Part shown: positions 17,080 to 27,873 of the stretch, piece after piece
Numbering within the stretch: the first letter of the stretch is position 1
Layout of the letters: each line of letters starts with the position of its first letter
Origin: Bradyrhizobium quebecense
GTDB taxonomy: Bacteria; Pseudomonadota; Alphaproteobacteria; Rhizobiales; Xanthobacteraceae
Assembly: GCF_013373795.3 (NCBI RefSeq)
Contig: NZ_CP088022.1
Location: 8,067,501 to 8,131,500, forward strand
Reading direction: 5' to 3'
Length of the DNA: 64,000 bases
Program-made: the position numbers and the translations under genes
The notes under the pieces: model-generated
What the model was told of the DNA's origin: nothing
Seen by the model: only the letters and a program-made list of their open reading frames with translations
The model's database searches: none

Positions 17080-17249
17080 CTAGCGCCCCTTTCCGAAGTT
17101 CGTGAACTCGTCCAGCGACCTCTTGCGCGAACTTCGGAAAGCAAGAGGGCGCTAGAAGACTCGTGAATCTCTAGTGCCGCTTGACCGATTTGAAGCTCCC
17201 AATCGGCCTCGCCGCATATAGTGCAGGAGCTTCAAATCGGCGGCACTAG
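17080..17249. repeat. Two adjacent CTAG-bounded hairpin repeats
   Basis: Hairpin one (17080-17155) is bounded by CTAGCGCC and its complement, with arms TTTCCGAAGTTCG / CGAACTTCGGAAA. Hairpin two (17171-17249) has arms CTAGTGCCG / CGGCACTAG and CGATTTGAAGCTCC / GGAGCTTCAAATCG. Each is a separate palindrome, and the second supplies the TAG stop of the downstream SDR gene. Confidence 0.8.
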
Positions 17250-18028
17250 AGCGTACCCGGGAAGGCGCCGCCGTCGAGCAGCAGGTTCTGTCCGGTGATG
17301 AAGCCGGCCTTGGCGCCACACAGGAAGGCGCAGGCGTAGCCGAACTCGTCGGGATGGCCGAAGCGGCCGGCGGGGTTCAGCTTGGCGCGCTCGGCCAGGA
17401 CCTGCTCGGTCGAGATACCGCGCTTCTCGGCCTCGGGCTTCGCAGTGCCGCGCAGACGGTCGGTCTCGAACGGGCCCGGCAGCAGGCCGTTGATGGTGAC
17501 ATTGTTGATCACGGTCTTGCGCGACAGGCCTGCGACGAAGCCGGTGAGGCCGGCGCGGGCGCCGTTCGACAGACCGAGAATCTCGATCGGCGCCTTCACC
17601 GCCGCCGAGGTGATGTTGACGATGCGGCCGAACTTGCGCGCCATCATGCCGTCGACGGTCGCCTTGATCAGCTCGATCGGCGTCAGCATGTTGGCATCGA
17701 TCGCCTTGATCCAGTCGTCGCGGGTCCAGTTGCGGAAATCGCCGGGCGGCGGGCCGCCGGCATTGTTGATCAGGATGTCCGGATCGGGGCAGGCCTTGAG
17801 CACGGCTTCGCGTCCGGCCACCGTCGTGATGTCGCCGACGATTTCGGTGACCGTGATGTCGGGATGGCCTTTACGGATCTCGTCGGCGGTCTGCTTCAGC
17901 GCCTCGGCGCCGCGCGCCGTCAGCGTGACATGCACCCCCTCATTGGCGAGCGCGATCGCGCAGGCGCGGCCCAGTCCCTTGCTCGATGCGCAGACGATGG
18001 CGCGGCGGCCTTTGATTCCAAGATCCAC
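17246..18028 (-). CDS. Atypical SDR family oxidoreductase lacking the Tyr-x3-Lys motif
   Basis: 260 residues starting at GTG 18028, with AGGGAG upstream. The Rossmann motif is degenerate (C-A-S-S-K-G-L-G-R), and I-L-I-N-N-A-G-G is present. Where classical SDRs have Tyr-x3-Lys this protein reads G-L-S-N-G-A-R-A-G, so catalytic Tyr and Lys are not in place. This matches the SDR subgroup usually annotated 3-oxoacyl-ACP reductase-like without a full catalytic tetrad. A stretch upstream of the GTG is also open but looks non-coding. Function unknown. Confidence 0.88.
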   Translation of the reverse strand: MDLGIKGRRAIVCASSKGLGRACAIALANEGVHVTLTARGAEALKQTADEIRKGHPDITVTEIVGDITTVAGREAVLKACPDPDILINNAGGPPPGDFRNWTRDDWIKAIDANMLTPIELIKATVDGMMARKFGRIVNITSAAVKAPIEILGLSNGARAGLTGFVAGLSRKTVINNVTINGLLPGPFETDRLRGTAKPEAEKRGISTEQVLAERAKLNPAGRFGHPDEFGYACAFLCGAKAGFITGQNLLLDGGAFPGTL

Positions 18029-18208
18029 GAGTTCACTCCCTGTGATGTCGGGTTGGTTTGTAAAGCTTCGATGGCGCCAGTCTAGCCAAGCCCGGCGGCG
18101 CCGGTAAGGGACGTGCAATGCATAAGTGCATGCCGGGTCGGAACAGGCGGGGGAATGCGCTCGGGCAAAGCAGGATGAGTTTTGGTTGAATCGGCTTGGC
18201 GCGGTCTC

Positions 18209-18345
18209 GGTTCACCTCTCCCCGCCGGGGAGAGGTCGGATTGCGAAGCAATCCGGGTGAGGGCTCTCGTTCTCTCGATAGATCGTAACCCCTCACCCGA
18301 TTTGCTGCGCAAATCGACCTCTCCCAAGGGAGAGGTAACCCTCCG
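18209..18345. repeat. Palindromic intergenic repeat
   Basis: CACCTCTCCCCGCCGGGGAGAGGT hairpin at about 18211-18234, then GGATTGCGAAGCAATCC, and a closing CGATTTGCTGCGCAAATCG hairpin near 18297-18315. The rest of 18029-18379 holds no recognisable gene. Confidence 0.8.
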
Positions 18346-18379
18346 ACGCCGTTCCAGCTGAACCTAATCTCATCACGCT

Positions 18380-18895
18380 TTAGATGCGCTGCTCGCGCCG
18401 CAGCCGCTCGATCGCCATGGTGGCTTCGGGCGGCAGCGACCGGAATCCGGCCTGTCCGGCCGCGGAGAACAGCGGCCGCAATTGCGATCCGTTGAGGAAT
18501 TGCGGCTGCCTCGCCAGCGGCACCAGTTGATCGAACACCAGCACCAGCGTGGTCACGACGAGGCCGACCCTGATCGCGCCGAGCAACGCGCCGCCGAGCC
18601 GGTCACCGATCCCGATCTCCGAGCCGATGGTGTCGTCGAGCATCGTCCGCGCCATCTTTCCGAGGAAGACGCCGATCAGAAGGAAGAGACCGAACAGCAG
18701 CACCCCGTTAGGCGGAAACGGTGACGACGGCAGCGTCGCGATGTGGGGCCCGATCATCGCCATTGCCGCGACTGCGAGCGGCATCGCGACGAGATAGGCC
18801 AGGATGGTAACCGCGCTGCGCAGCAGGCCCGTCGTGAAGCCGGTGACGACCGCAAACAACAACCCGAGCGTCACGACGATGTCGAAGAGGTTCAT
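18380..18895 (-). CDS. CvpA family membrane protein
   Basis: 171 residues from ATG 18895 (M-N-L-F-D-I-V-V-T). Four hydrophobic segments are visible at about 5-25, 30-50, 65-85 and 100-120, and the early G-x-x-x-G-x-x-R block (T-G-F-T-T-G-L-L-R-S) is typical of CvpA. The family is linked to colicin V production and envelope stress; its molecular role is not settled. The 27 codons upstream in frame look non-coding. It is divergent from the SDR gene at 19005. Confidence 0.85.
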   Translation of the reverse strand: MNLFDIVVTLGLLFAVVTGFTTGLLRSAVTILAYLVAMPLAVAAMAMIGPHIATLPSSPFPPNGVLLFGLFLLIGVFLGKMARTMLDDTIGSEIGIGDRLGGALLGAIRVGLVVTTLVLVFDQLVPLARQPQFLNGSQLRPLFSAAGQAGFRSLPPEATMAIERLRREQRI

Positions 18896-19004
18896 GGATA
18901 AGGATTCCTGCCCCGATCTCCTGCGGTCCCCTGGTTGATCAAACCTGCTTACATCAGGGACAATTGTCGCTATCACTCGTCCGCTTCAATCCGGGAACCT
19001 GCCG

Positions 19005-19766
19005 ATGTCCGACCTATTCGATGTCAGTAAAGAAATCATCCTCATCACCGGTGCCTCGCAGGGGCTTGGGCGGCAATTCGCCCGCGTGCTGGCGGCGCAT
19101 GGCGCTGCCGTGGTGCTGGCGGCACGCCAGACCGCAAAGCTGAAAAGCCTCGCGGAGGAGATCAAGGCCAAAGGCGGCCGCGCAGCCGCGGTACAGATGG
19201 ACGTTGCGGATATTTCCAGCATTGCGAAGGCACTCGACGCCGCGGAGGCCACACTCGGTCCGGTCTCGGTGTTGATCAACAATGCCGGCATCGCGATCGA
19301 GAAGCTCGCGACCGAGCAGACCGAGGCCGATTGGGACGCCGTGATCAACGCCAATCTGAAGGGCGCCTATTTCCTCGCGACCGAGCTTTCGCGGCGCATG
19401 ATCCTGCGCAAGCAGCCGGGCAACATCATCAATGTCGCGTCCGTGCTCGGGCAGGGCGTGCTTAAGGCGGTCTCGCCCTATGCGATCTCCAAGGCCGGCA
19501 TGATCCAGGGCACCAAAGCGATGGCGCTGGAACTCGTCGGCAGCGACATCCGCGTCAACGCGCTGGCACCGGGATACATCGACACCGAGATGAACCATGA
19601 TTTCTGGTCGACGCCGGCAGGCGAGCGGCTCGCAAAACGGATTCCGCAGCGCCGCGTCGGTGCCGAATCCGATCTCGACGGTGCGATCATGCTGCTCGCC
19701 TCCAACGCCTCGCGCTACATGACCGGCACGGTCGTGACGGTCGATGGCGGGTTTTTGTTGAATTAA
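19005..19766 (+). CDS. Classical SDR family oxidoreductase
   Basis: 253 residues. The NAD(P) motif is T-G-A-S-Q-G-L-G-R (about 16-24), the structural motif I-N-N-A-G, the catalytic Ser in N-V-A-S-V-L, and Tyr-x3-Lys in Y-A-I-S-K. The C-terminus G-T-V-V-T-V-D-G-G-F is standard. A glucose-1-dehydrogenase or 3-oxoacyl reductase label would fit by similarity, but the substrate is unknown. Unlike the SDR at 17246-18028, the catalytic residues are intact. Confidence 0.9.
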   Translation: MSDLFDVSKEIILITGASQGLGRQFARVLAAHGAAVVLAARQTAKLKSLAEEIKAKGGRAAAVQMDVADISSIAKALDAAEATLGPVSVLINNAGIAIEKLATEQTEADWDAVINANLKGAYFLATELSRRMILRKQPGNIINVASVLGQGVLKAVSPYAISKAGMIQGTKAMALELVGSDIRVNALAPGYIDTEMNHDFWSTPAGERLAKRIPQRRVGAESDLDGAIMLLASNASRYMTGTVVTVDGGFLLN

Positions 19767-20141
19767 CTTCGCAGCCCGGATGAAGCGCAGCGAAAACCGC
19801 GAACGAAATCTCATCCTGCGGGAACCGTCCTCATCGTCGTCCCTGCTTTCGTGCGCAATTGCGCACTACGCAGGGACGACGTGTTGGAGGGGCCGCGGGG
19901 CGTCTGCACGATTTCGGAATAATGGAAGAATGCCGCTGATTTGCCCGACGAGTCAAGTTGCCCTGTCGAACGCCGGCAGCCGCCGGCACCTTTGCATGGG
20001 GTTGTTTTCGATATTTTGGCAGTGCGCCCCTGCGACGGCAGTCTCATAGGGTGCGCGAAGGCGCTCTTGCACTGTGCCCACCATCAAGAGCCGCCGACGA
20101 AGAGGTAGGCACGCCTTGCTTTGCCCACCCTGCGCATTTGG
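19767..20141. repeat. Intergenic region filled with repeat-like segments
   Basis: Three segments that look like dispersed Bradyrhizobium repeats: CCCGGATGAAGCGCAGCG (about 19775-19792); a palindrome with arms GTCGTCCCTGC / GCAGGGACGAC (about 19839-19882); and a third containing TTGCATGGGGTTGTTTTCG (from about 19992), followed by AAGGCG-type arms around 20054-20120. No gene is supported in these 375 bases. Confidence 0.6.
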
Positions 20142-21749
20142 TCAGCCCGCCCGCATCTCGGCCTTGATCATGTCGGCGGCCTTCTCGCCGATCATGATGG
20201 TCGGCGCGTTGGTGTTGCCGCCGATCAATGTCGGCATGATCGAGGCGTCGACCACGCGCAAGGCCTCGAGCCCGTGCACGCGCAGCTTAGGATCGACCAC
20301 CGCAAGCGGATCGCCGGTGCCCATCCTGCAGGTGCCGACCGGATGATAGACGGTGTCGGAGCGCGCCCGCAGGATGCTGCGGATGTCGTCGTCGGTGCGG
20401 ACATCCGACGTGAACATGTCCTTCTGCTGCAGCGCGCGCAGCGCGGGCGTATCGAGCAGCCGCTTCGTCATCTTGAAGCCCGCGACCATGGTCTCGACGT
20501 CGCTGTCCTCGCCGAAGAAATTCGGATCGATCGCGGGGGCCGCCAGGGGATCGGCGCTGTTCAGCCGCACGCTGCCGCGGCTGGCCGGGCGCAGCAGGCA
20601 GACATGGCAGGAGAAGCCGGTGCCCCAGCGCGGCTTGCGGCCGTGGTCTTCCACCATGGCCATGCAGAAATGCAGCTGGATGTCGGGGACGTCGAGCTCA
20701 GGTCGCGTCTTCAGGAAGCCGCCGCATTCGGCGACGTTCGAGGTCATCGGGCCGCGCCGCTCGCGCCGGTATTGCCCGATACCCTTGATGATCCGCCCGA
20801 TGCCGCTCCACGACAGTCCCGAAAAATAAGGTGCGTCGGAGGAGAAGCCGAACACGAAATCGGGGTGATCCTGCAGGTTCTGTCCGACACCCGGCAGATC
20901 ATGCACGCTGGCGATCCCGTGCTTGCCGAGCGCCGCGGCGTCGCCGACGCCCGACAGCATCAGCAATTGCGGCGACTGGAACGCGCCGGCCGAGAGGATG
21001 ACCTCGCGCCGCGCGCGCAGCACCTTCTTCTCCTTGCCCTGCATGTATTCGACGCCGACGGCGCGCTTGCCCTCGAAGATGATGCGGGTCGCCTGCGCCT
21101 GCGTCTCGATCCGCAGGTTGGGCCGGCGGCCCATGTGGGGATGGATATAGCCGCGCGCGGCGCTCCAGCGCTCCCCATTCCTCTGGGTCACCTGGTAGAT
21201 GCCGAGGCCTTCCTGTTCGGCGCCGTTGAAATCGTCGCGGATCCGGAACTGCGCCTCGCGCGCGCCCTGCAGGAACGTCTCCTTGACCGGATTGTCGGAC
21301 TGCAGGCCCGTGACGTTGAGCGGTCCGCCCTTGCCGTGATATTCGCCGTCGAGCTCGGTGTTGTTCTCCGAACGCTTGAAATAGGGCAGGACGTCGGCGT
21401 AGCTCCAGCCGGTGTTGCCGAGCGAAGCCCAGTGATCGTAGTCGGCGCGATGACCGCGGATATAGACCATGGCATTGATGGCGCTTGAGCCGCCGAGCCC
21501 CTTGCCGCGCGGCTGATAGCCGATGCGGCCGTTCAGGCCCTTTTGCGGCACTGTGTCGAACGCCCAGTTATTAAGCTTGCTCGAGAGCATGAGAATGATG
21601 GCGCCGGGCGTGGTCACCACCCAATTGTCGTTCTTGCCGCCGGCATCGAGCACCGCGACCGAGGTCGCCGGATCCTCCGACAACCGCCCCGCCACTGCGC
21701 AGCCGCCGGAGCCTGCGCCCACCACCACGAAATCGAATGTGTCAGTCAC
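20142..21749 (-). CDS. GMC-family FAD-dependent oxidoreductase (choline dehydrogenase-like)
   Basis: 535 residues. The FAD-binding beta-alpha-beta motif is V-V-V-G-A-G-S-G-G-C-A-V-A (about 8-20), and the GMC signature is R-G-K-G-L-G-G-S-S-A-I-N. The C-terminal active-site region has Y-H-P-V-G-T-C-R-M-G and G-G-N-T-N-A-P-T (His and Asn pair). Such enzymes oxidise primary alcohols to aldehydes. It lies upstream of a coniferyl aldehyde dehydrogenase-like gene in reverse order on the same strand, so the two could act in sequence on an aromatic or aliphatic alcohol. Confidence 0.92.
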   Translation of the reverse strand: MTDTFDFVVVGAGSGGCAVAGRLSEDPATSVAVLDAGGKNDNWVVTTPGAIILMLSSKLNNWAFDTVPQKGLNGRIGYQPRGKGLGGSSAINAMVYIRGHRADYDHWASLGNTGWSYADVLPYFKRSENNTELDGEYHGKGGPLNVTGLQSDNPVKETFLQGAREAQFRIRDDFNGAEQEGLGIYQVTQRNGERWSAARGYIHPHMGRRPNLRIETQAQATRIIFEGKRAVGVEYMQGKEKKVLRARREVILSAGAFQSPQLLMLSGVGDAAALGKHGIASVHDLPGVGQNLQDHPDFVFGFSSDAPYFSGLSWSGIGRIIKGIGQYRRERRGPMTSNVAECGGFLKTRPELDVPDIQLHFCMAMVEDHGRKPRWGTGFSCHVCLLRPASRGSVRLNSADPLAAPAIDPNFFGEDSDVETMVAGFKMTKRLLDTPALRALQQKDMFTSDVRTDDDIRSILRARSDTVYHPVGTCRMGTGDPLAVVDPKLRVHGLEALRVVDASIMPTLIGGNTNAPTIMIGEKAADMIKAEMRAG

Positions 21750-21779
21750 GTATGTTTCCCCTGGTCTTCGTTCTTATCC

Positions 21780-21862
21780 GTCATTGCGAGGAGCGTAGCG
21801 ACGAAGCAATCCATCCCTCCGTTGTGCGTCGCTATGGATTGCTTCGCTTCGCTCGCAATGAC
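21780..21862. repeat. Palindromic intergenic repeat (GTCATTGCGAGGAGC family)
   Basis: Arms GTCATTGCGAGGAGCG and the complement CGCTCGCAATGAC, with inner ACGAAGCAATCC / GGATTGCTTCG. It lies between the aldehyde dehydrogenase and GMC genes. Confidence 0.85.
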
Positions 21863-21872
21863 ACTCTGCGCG

Positions 21873-23306
21873 TTACGACAACAACCGCATCAGCTTCTCC
21901 AGTCGCGCGATCTTCGCGCCATAGGGCGGATAGAGATCGGCGAGCCGGTTGAAGCGCGAGCGGTAGAACACCGGCTTCAGCTTGGTCAGCGTCTTGAATC
22001 CCCATTCGCCGTGATAGGCGCCGGTGCCGGACGCGCCGACGCCGCCCATCGGCTGATAGGCCTGCGCGAAATGGAACAGGCAATCGTTGACGGTGACGCC
22101 GCCCGACACCGTGCGCGCCAGCACCGCATCGCGGGCGGCGTTGTCGGTGCCGAACCAGTACAGCGCCAGCGGGCGGTCGCGCCGGCTGACGAAGGCGATC
22201 GCCTCGGTGGCGTCGCGGGTGCCCAGGACCGGCAGCAGCGGGCCGAAAATCTCCTCCTGCATCACGGTCATCTCGGGCGTCGTATCGACGATCACGGTCG
22301 GCGGGAATTTGCGCCTCGCCTTCCACTCGGGATCGTTCGGCGCCGCCGGCTGCATGATGGTCGCGCCCTTTGCGGCGGCGTCGGCGACGAGGCCCTCGAG
22401 CCGGGCATAGTGCCGGTCCGAGACGATCGAGGTGTAGTCGGGATTCTTTGGATCGGTGCCGAACATGTGCTGCATGTGGCCTTGCAGCCGCATCGCGAAC
22501 GGCTGCACCGAGGCTTGCGGCACCAGCACGTAATCGGGCGCGATGCAGGTCTGGCCGGCATTGAGCAGCTTGCCATAGGCGATGCGCTGCGCGGCCTCGT
22601 CGAGGTCGGCCGAGCCGTCGACGATCGCGGGCGATTTGCCGCCGAGCTCGAGCGTCACCGGCGTCAGGTTGCGGCCGGCCGCCTCCGCGACCAGCCGGCC
22701 AACGCGGGTCGAGCCGGTGAAGATCAGATGATCGAACGGCAGGGCGGCGAAGGCCCTTGCGATCTCGTCGTCGATATCGGTGACCGCGAGCTCGGTGGTG
22801 TCGAATTTCTTCTCGATCACCTCGCCCAGCAGCTCGGCGAAGCGCGGCACCAGCTCGCTCGGCTTGATGATGGCGCGGTTGCCGGCGGCGATCGCGGCGA
22901 CCGCGGGCGCCAGGGTCAGCTGCAGCGGATAATTCCAGGGCGCGATGATCCCGACCACCCCGAGCGGCTGCGGGATCAGCCGGTTCCTGGCCGGCGCGAA
23001 CTGCAGCGTGGTCGGAATCCTCTCGGGCGCCATCCAGCCCTTGAGGTGCTTGGCCGCATGCTTGATCTCGCCGAGTACCAGCATGGTTTCGGCGATCGCG
23101 GTCTCGACGGTGGAGCGGTGGCCGAAATCGGCCGAGATCGCCGCCTCGAATCGCGCCTCGTTCTCGGTCAGCGCGGCGCGCAGGCGGCGCAGCCGGTCGA
23201 GCCGCGCCTGCAATGTCGGCGCCGGCTCACTGCGCGACAGCTCGAACTGGCGATGAAAGGCGTCCTCAAGCGCATGCAGCCCCGGGCTCTTCAATGGCCG
23301 GTCCAT
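21873..23306 (-). CDS. Coniferyl aldehyde dehydrogenase
   Basis: 477-residue aldehyde dehydrogenase without a signal peptide. The catalytic Glu is in L-E-L-G-G-K-S-P, the catalytic Cys in N-A-G-Q-T-C-I-A-P-D, and the cofactor region is G-I-I-A-P-W-N-Y-P-L. The I-A-P-D sequence after Cys and the membrane-type C-terminus are typical of the CalB/fatty-aldehyde group, to which coniferyl aldehyde dehydrogenases belong. It would oxidise a phenylpropenal such as coniferaldehyde to ferulate with NAD(P). Substrate specificity is inferred from family resemblance. Confidence 0.88.
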   Translation of the reverse strand: MDRPLKSPGLHALEDAFHRQFELSRSEPAPTLQARLDRLRRLRAALTENEARFEAAISADFGHRSTVETAIAETMLVLGEIKHAAKHLKGWMAPERIPTTLQFAPARNRLIPQPLGVVGIIAPWNYPLQLTLAPAVAAIAAGNRAIIKPSELVPRFAELLGEVIEKKFDTTELAVTDIDDEIARAFAALPFDHLIFTGSTRVGRLVAEAAGRNLTPVTLELGGKSPAIVDGSADLDEAAQRIAYGKLLNAGQTCIAPDYVLVPQASVQPFAMRLQGHMQHMFGTDPKNPDYTSIVSDRHYARLEGLVADAAAKGATIMQPAAPNDPEWKARRKFPPTVIVDTTPEMTVMQEEIFGPLLPVLGTRDATEAIAFVSRRDRPLALYWFGTDNAARDAVLARTVSGGVTVNDCLFHFAQAYQPMGGVGASGTGAYHGEWGFKTLTKLKPVFYRSRFNRLADLYPPYGAKIARLEKLMRLLS

Positions 23307-23622
23307 GGCGTTTCCCCTCGAATGACGTGTCCTTGACGGATTTTGTTGGGTGCCAAGCTCCGCTTTTGCGCGCGATCTGGCAAGAGCGGGTTCCCGGCGG
23401 TAGATTTGCCAGGAAAACCATCGATTTCGGCGTCACAAAATCCTCAAAAACCCGCATCCGGGGCTTTCCAAACCGTACTCACGTTGATACATACCCCTCG
23501 CACCCGACGGCTTCGGTCCGGGTCGCCTTCTCAGGAAGCCCTCCGGACGGATCGATCGGCGCCATCTGATGCGTTGGCCGACCGGCTCGGGCACTCTTTC
23601 TGCAAGGCACGCAACGGTTTAA
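23307..23622. other. Intergenic region upstream of tRNA-fMet
   Basis: 316 bases between the aldehyde dehydrogenase start and the tRNA. It must hold the promoters of both. I see no repeat or coding signal. Confidence 0.5.
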
Positions 23623-25259
<1,637 letters not shown>

Positions 25260-25263
<4 letters not shown>

Positions 25264-25433
25264 TGGTTGTCGCCCCCCTCAACGCCGCCATTCCGGGGCC
25301 GATGATCCTCGATTGCGTCGGCACGCGCAAGCGCCCGTACTAGGGCCTTCAACGCTTCCCGCGACGAGTCTCGCGGCGCCGGCGGCGGCAGCGTACTGCC
25401 GCGCGCACGCGCGCTTGATTTCTCGTCGAGCAT
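25260..25433 (-). CDS. Small protein translationally coupled to the recombinase
   Basis: 57 residues from ATG 25433 (M-L-D-E-K-S-S-A-R ... E-G-G-D-N-Q). Its TGA overlaps the recombinase GTG start in GTGA. The middle, S-R-E-A-L-K-A-L-V-R-A-L-A-R-A-D-A, is a probable helix. I associate short proteins with an A-L-V-R-A-L-A-R core with rhizobial recombinase genes from memory. The overlap implies co-translation; a role as recombination directionality or accessory factor is speculative. Confidence 0.6.
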
Positions 25434-25598
25434 GGTGATCTAGCCTGGAAATTAAAGTACGGTCGTGCAAGCTGCAAGGCAGGAAGGTCCGCGGGAGAAC
25501 TGCCGCTTTGAAGTAAGGACGCACGGTAGCGCGGCTCGTGTCCGCGCCGGTCCTGGAGGCGCTTTAGGCGCCGGGATGCGAATAAATGGCTTTGCCGC

Positions 25599-25868
25599 TC
25601 ATAGTGCCGGCGCCGAACTCGAGACGGCACTTCGCCTCAAGGCCGTGGACTCCAGCCTTCGAGGTGCGTCGGTCAGGCCGTTGCTGCCACTGAGATACCT
25701 GATCACCTTCGACGCGTATTTCGGTAGCTTCGACCAACAACCCCAAGCGTTATCGGCGGGCGCAGCCCGATGTGCAGCATGAACGCTGTTTGCAATCGGC
25801 TTGACCTTGACGGTCTCCATCACCGATAGAGTGTGGAGCGCCTGTTCGGCGATGGTTTCGAGCGTCAA
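25599..25868 (-). CDS. Possible hypothetical protein
   Basis: Frame of up to 89 residues starting at TTG (M-T-L-E-T-I-A-E-Q-A); an internal ATG at codon 17 is an alternative. Not recognised. It occupies part of the 490 bases between the recombinase accessory gene and the next hypothetical gene. The weak start and lack of a known family keep confidence low. Confidence 0.3.
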   Translation of the reverse strand: MTLETIAEQALHTLSVMETVKVKPIANSVHAAHRAAPADNAWGCWSKLPKYASKVIRYLSGSNGLTDAPRRLESTALRRSAVSSSAPAL

Positions 25869-25923
25869 TCAATCACCAAATGCTTAGCATTGGTGTTCGT
25901 CTTTCTCTGATTTTCGGCACTGC

Positions 25924-26565
25924 TTAGTGGGGGCGCGTCCAAGGCGCCGGCAGAGCTGCTGGCGGCAGAGCCACGTAATTCCTCAGTTTGCCGTCAAGAG
26001 ATCTCGCTAGCCGATCAAGCGATCCGCGCCAAACAGTGTATTCCGCTCTCGCGCGCGCAATGCCGGCAAGATTGATCCATTGCAAAGGGCAATATGCGCC
26101 CTCGCTGTAGCGATCTTTGCCGTATCGCTTGCCGTAAACTTTCTGCTTTCCGTTCGCGCCAATCTCAGGCATCGCCTTGGGAGGATAGCGATGCCAATCG
26201 GGCGAAACTCCGGCGCGTGAGTGATTTTCGATGAGATCGACTTCATCCACACTGATCCAAGGATTAGCGATTTCATCCGCGAGAGTAAGGAGATCGCCCA
26301 GCAGGAATGCTTTCCACTCATGGAGATTGATGGCGATGCTTCTCCGAAGTCCCGTAACGTGATCCGCGATGATCAGCGCGTCGCGATGGGGAATTGCCGA
26401 CGTTGAGGCCGAGAGACTCGTGCGGATCAGGCACCCGAGCCGAGCATAACGCTCGGTTGCTTGCCAAGCGCTCTGCGGACCACGCGGGCCGAGGCCGGCG
26501 CGCTTTGGCAACTCTTCGCGAAATGCCCATTGCAACAGACGCTCAATTTCGACCGAATGCCCCAT
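25924..26565 (-). CDS. Conserved hypothetical protein of rhizobial mobile elements
   Basis: 213 residues, ATG 26565 (M-G-H-S-V-E-I-E-R-L-L-Q-W-A-F-R-E-E-L-P-K-R). I recall proteins opening V-E-I-E-R-L-L-Q-W-A-x-R-x-E-L-P in prophage-like and integrative regions of Rhizobiales, but not their function. No membrane segments or catalytic motif are visible. It is transcribed towards the recombinase with small frames between, so it may share the integration module's transcript. Confidence 0.65.
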   Translation of the reverse strand: MGHSVEIERLLQWAFREELPKRAGLGPRGPQSAWQATERYARLGCLIRTSLSASTSAIPHRDALIIADHVTGLRRSIAINLHEWKAFLLGDLLTLADEIANPWISVDEVDLIENHSRAGVSPDWHRYPPKAMPEIGANGKQKVYGKRYGKDRYSEGAYCPLQWINLAGIARARAEYTVWRGSLDRLARSLDGKLRNYVALPPAALPAPWTRPH

Positions 26566-27054
26566 TCGTTTTCCGCCTGGTTATGATGATGTAGGAGGCT
26601 GACACCCTTTTTAGGGTTGCGTCTTCCCAATGCACCCAACCGTGCTGGCAGTCAAAGACCCCCTGACAAATTCAAAACCAGAAAATGAAAGAAAAGCCTG
26701 CGGCACAGGCACCTTTTGCATTTTAGTTTGCTTTGCCCAAAACTGATAAGTAAAAATCTCGCCGACCACTATGAACGTAAAGCTTTGTAAAATATGCGAA
26801 TCTGGGCTCGACATTTTTGGGTAACTCCACAAGCCGTTAAAGAGGGCTGCACCCAAGCGCTTGGCATTTTCAGTACCCATGCAACCTGCGTCGTTGGCCA
26901 GTGCGGCCTCCGTTTTGACGTGGCGCGCTGCGATACCCAGGCTTGGATTTTAAACTCAAGGCCGCCTCGCGCTGCGAAGCCTAGCGGCCTTCCAGCGGCT
27001 GGTACGCCCGGCCGCCTTGGGCCTCGACCAACCCGCCAAGCACGCGTCGGTACG

Positions 27055-27082
27055 ATCGACGCCTTAGAGCAGAGGCGTCGAT
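27055..27082. repeat. Perfect 10-bp stem hairpin
   Basis: ATCGACGCCT, loop TAGAGCAG, AGGCGTCGAT. No T-tract follows, so a terminator is unlikely; it could be a protein-binding site or part of an RNA. Confidence 0.5.
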
Positions 27083-27830
27083 GGTGTTGCTGAATCCTCC
27101 ATCGCCCAAAACTTGGAACTCGCCTTAGTTGCCACCGTAGATTCCAAGCTCGGCAACTTCCTCGATGATGGCCTTGGCGGGGCCAGGTGCCGACTCAGGC
27201 ATAACGCGTAAGGTCGTGCCCCCGCTTGGGATTCCACGCTCCCGTAATTTAAATAATTGATTTCGCTGTGAGAAATGGTCTGGTTACCATTTTGGCTCTC
27301 TAAGGGCGAACGTGTGATCGCTCGGGCTAAGCGTTGCGTTTGGATGTCGTACCGTGTGTTTGAATCCATCTCGGTCCGCCAGTTTGCCCCAAAACTTCGT
27401 ACCTCGACAGTGAGGGAGGCTCGAAAACGCGCCTGTTTTCGCGTGTTTTTCCGATTCGGAGAATGCCGGCCGTACTTAAAATGCGCCGCGAATGGGCCTG
27501 GAGAATGCATTTTTCTCCGAATCCTAGAACGTCGGGAGTCGGTACGGTACGGCATTTTTGCGGGAAACAGAGCCTTTATTGAGAGCTGGTTTTGAATCTC
27601 TCTCGCTCAACCAACTACGCGCGACGAACAGTTGGGCTCGGCCACTGTCGTTGCGAGTTGAATTTCGAACTCGCCTTGCCGCCGCATCTGAATCCGAGCA
27701 ATTGTTCAATTTTCGGTGCATGTGGACGACTAAAAGTTCAGTCGTTTTCAAATAGTTTCTAGGCCGCACCGAGATGGGCTGTTCATGAAGTGGCCGAATT
27801 ACGAACAGAATGAAAGTGCGACTTTGGCCT

Positions 27831-27873
27831 ACCCGTTGACACCCTCTGCGTCCCCTCAACGGGTCCCCTTTTT
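27831..27873 (+). terminator. Candidate rho-independent terminator upstream of hsdR
   Basis: Stem ACCCGTTGA / TCAACGGGT (9 bp) around a 16-nt loop, then CCCCTTTTT. It would stop rightward transcripts entering from the gene-poor region before the hsd operon. The large loop makes it moderate. Confidence 0.45.

Noticed and set aside
20121..23336. Long + strand frames opposite the GMC and aldehyde dehydrogenase genes
   Set aside because: No motifs; the opposite strand has complete catalytic signatures.
27583..27613. tRNA-like 3' end ending in ACCA (GGTTTTGAATC ...)
   Set aside because: No matching acceptor or anticodon arms upstream and the T-stem does not pair; most likely chance.
26611..27755. 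Five short frames on both strands between the recombinase module and hsdR
   Set aside because: Mutually overlapping, weak starts, no recognisable families.
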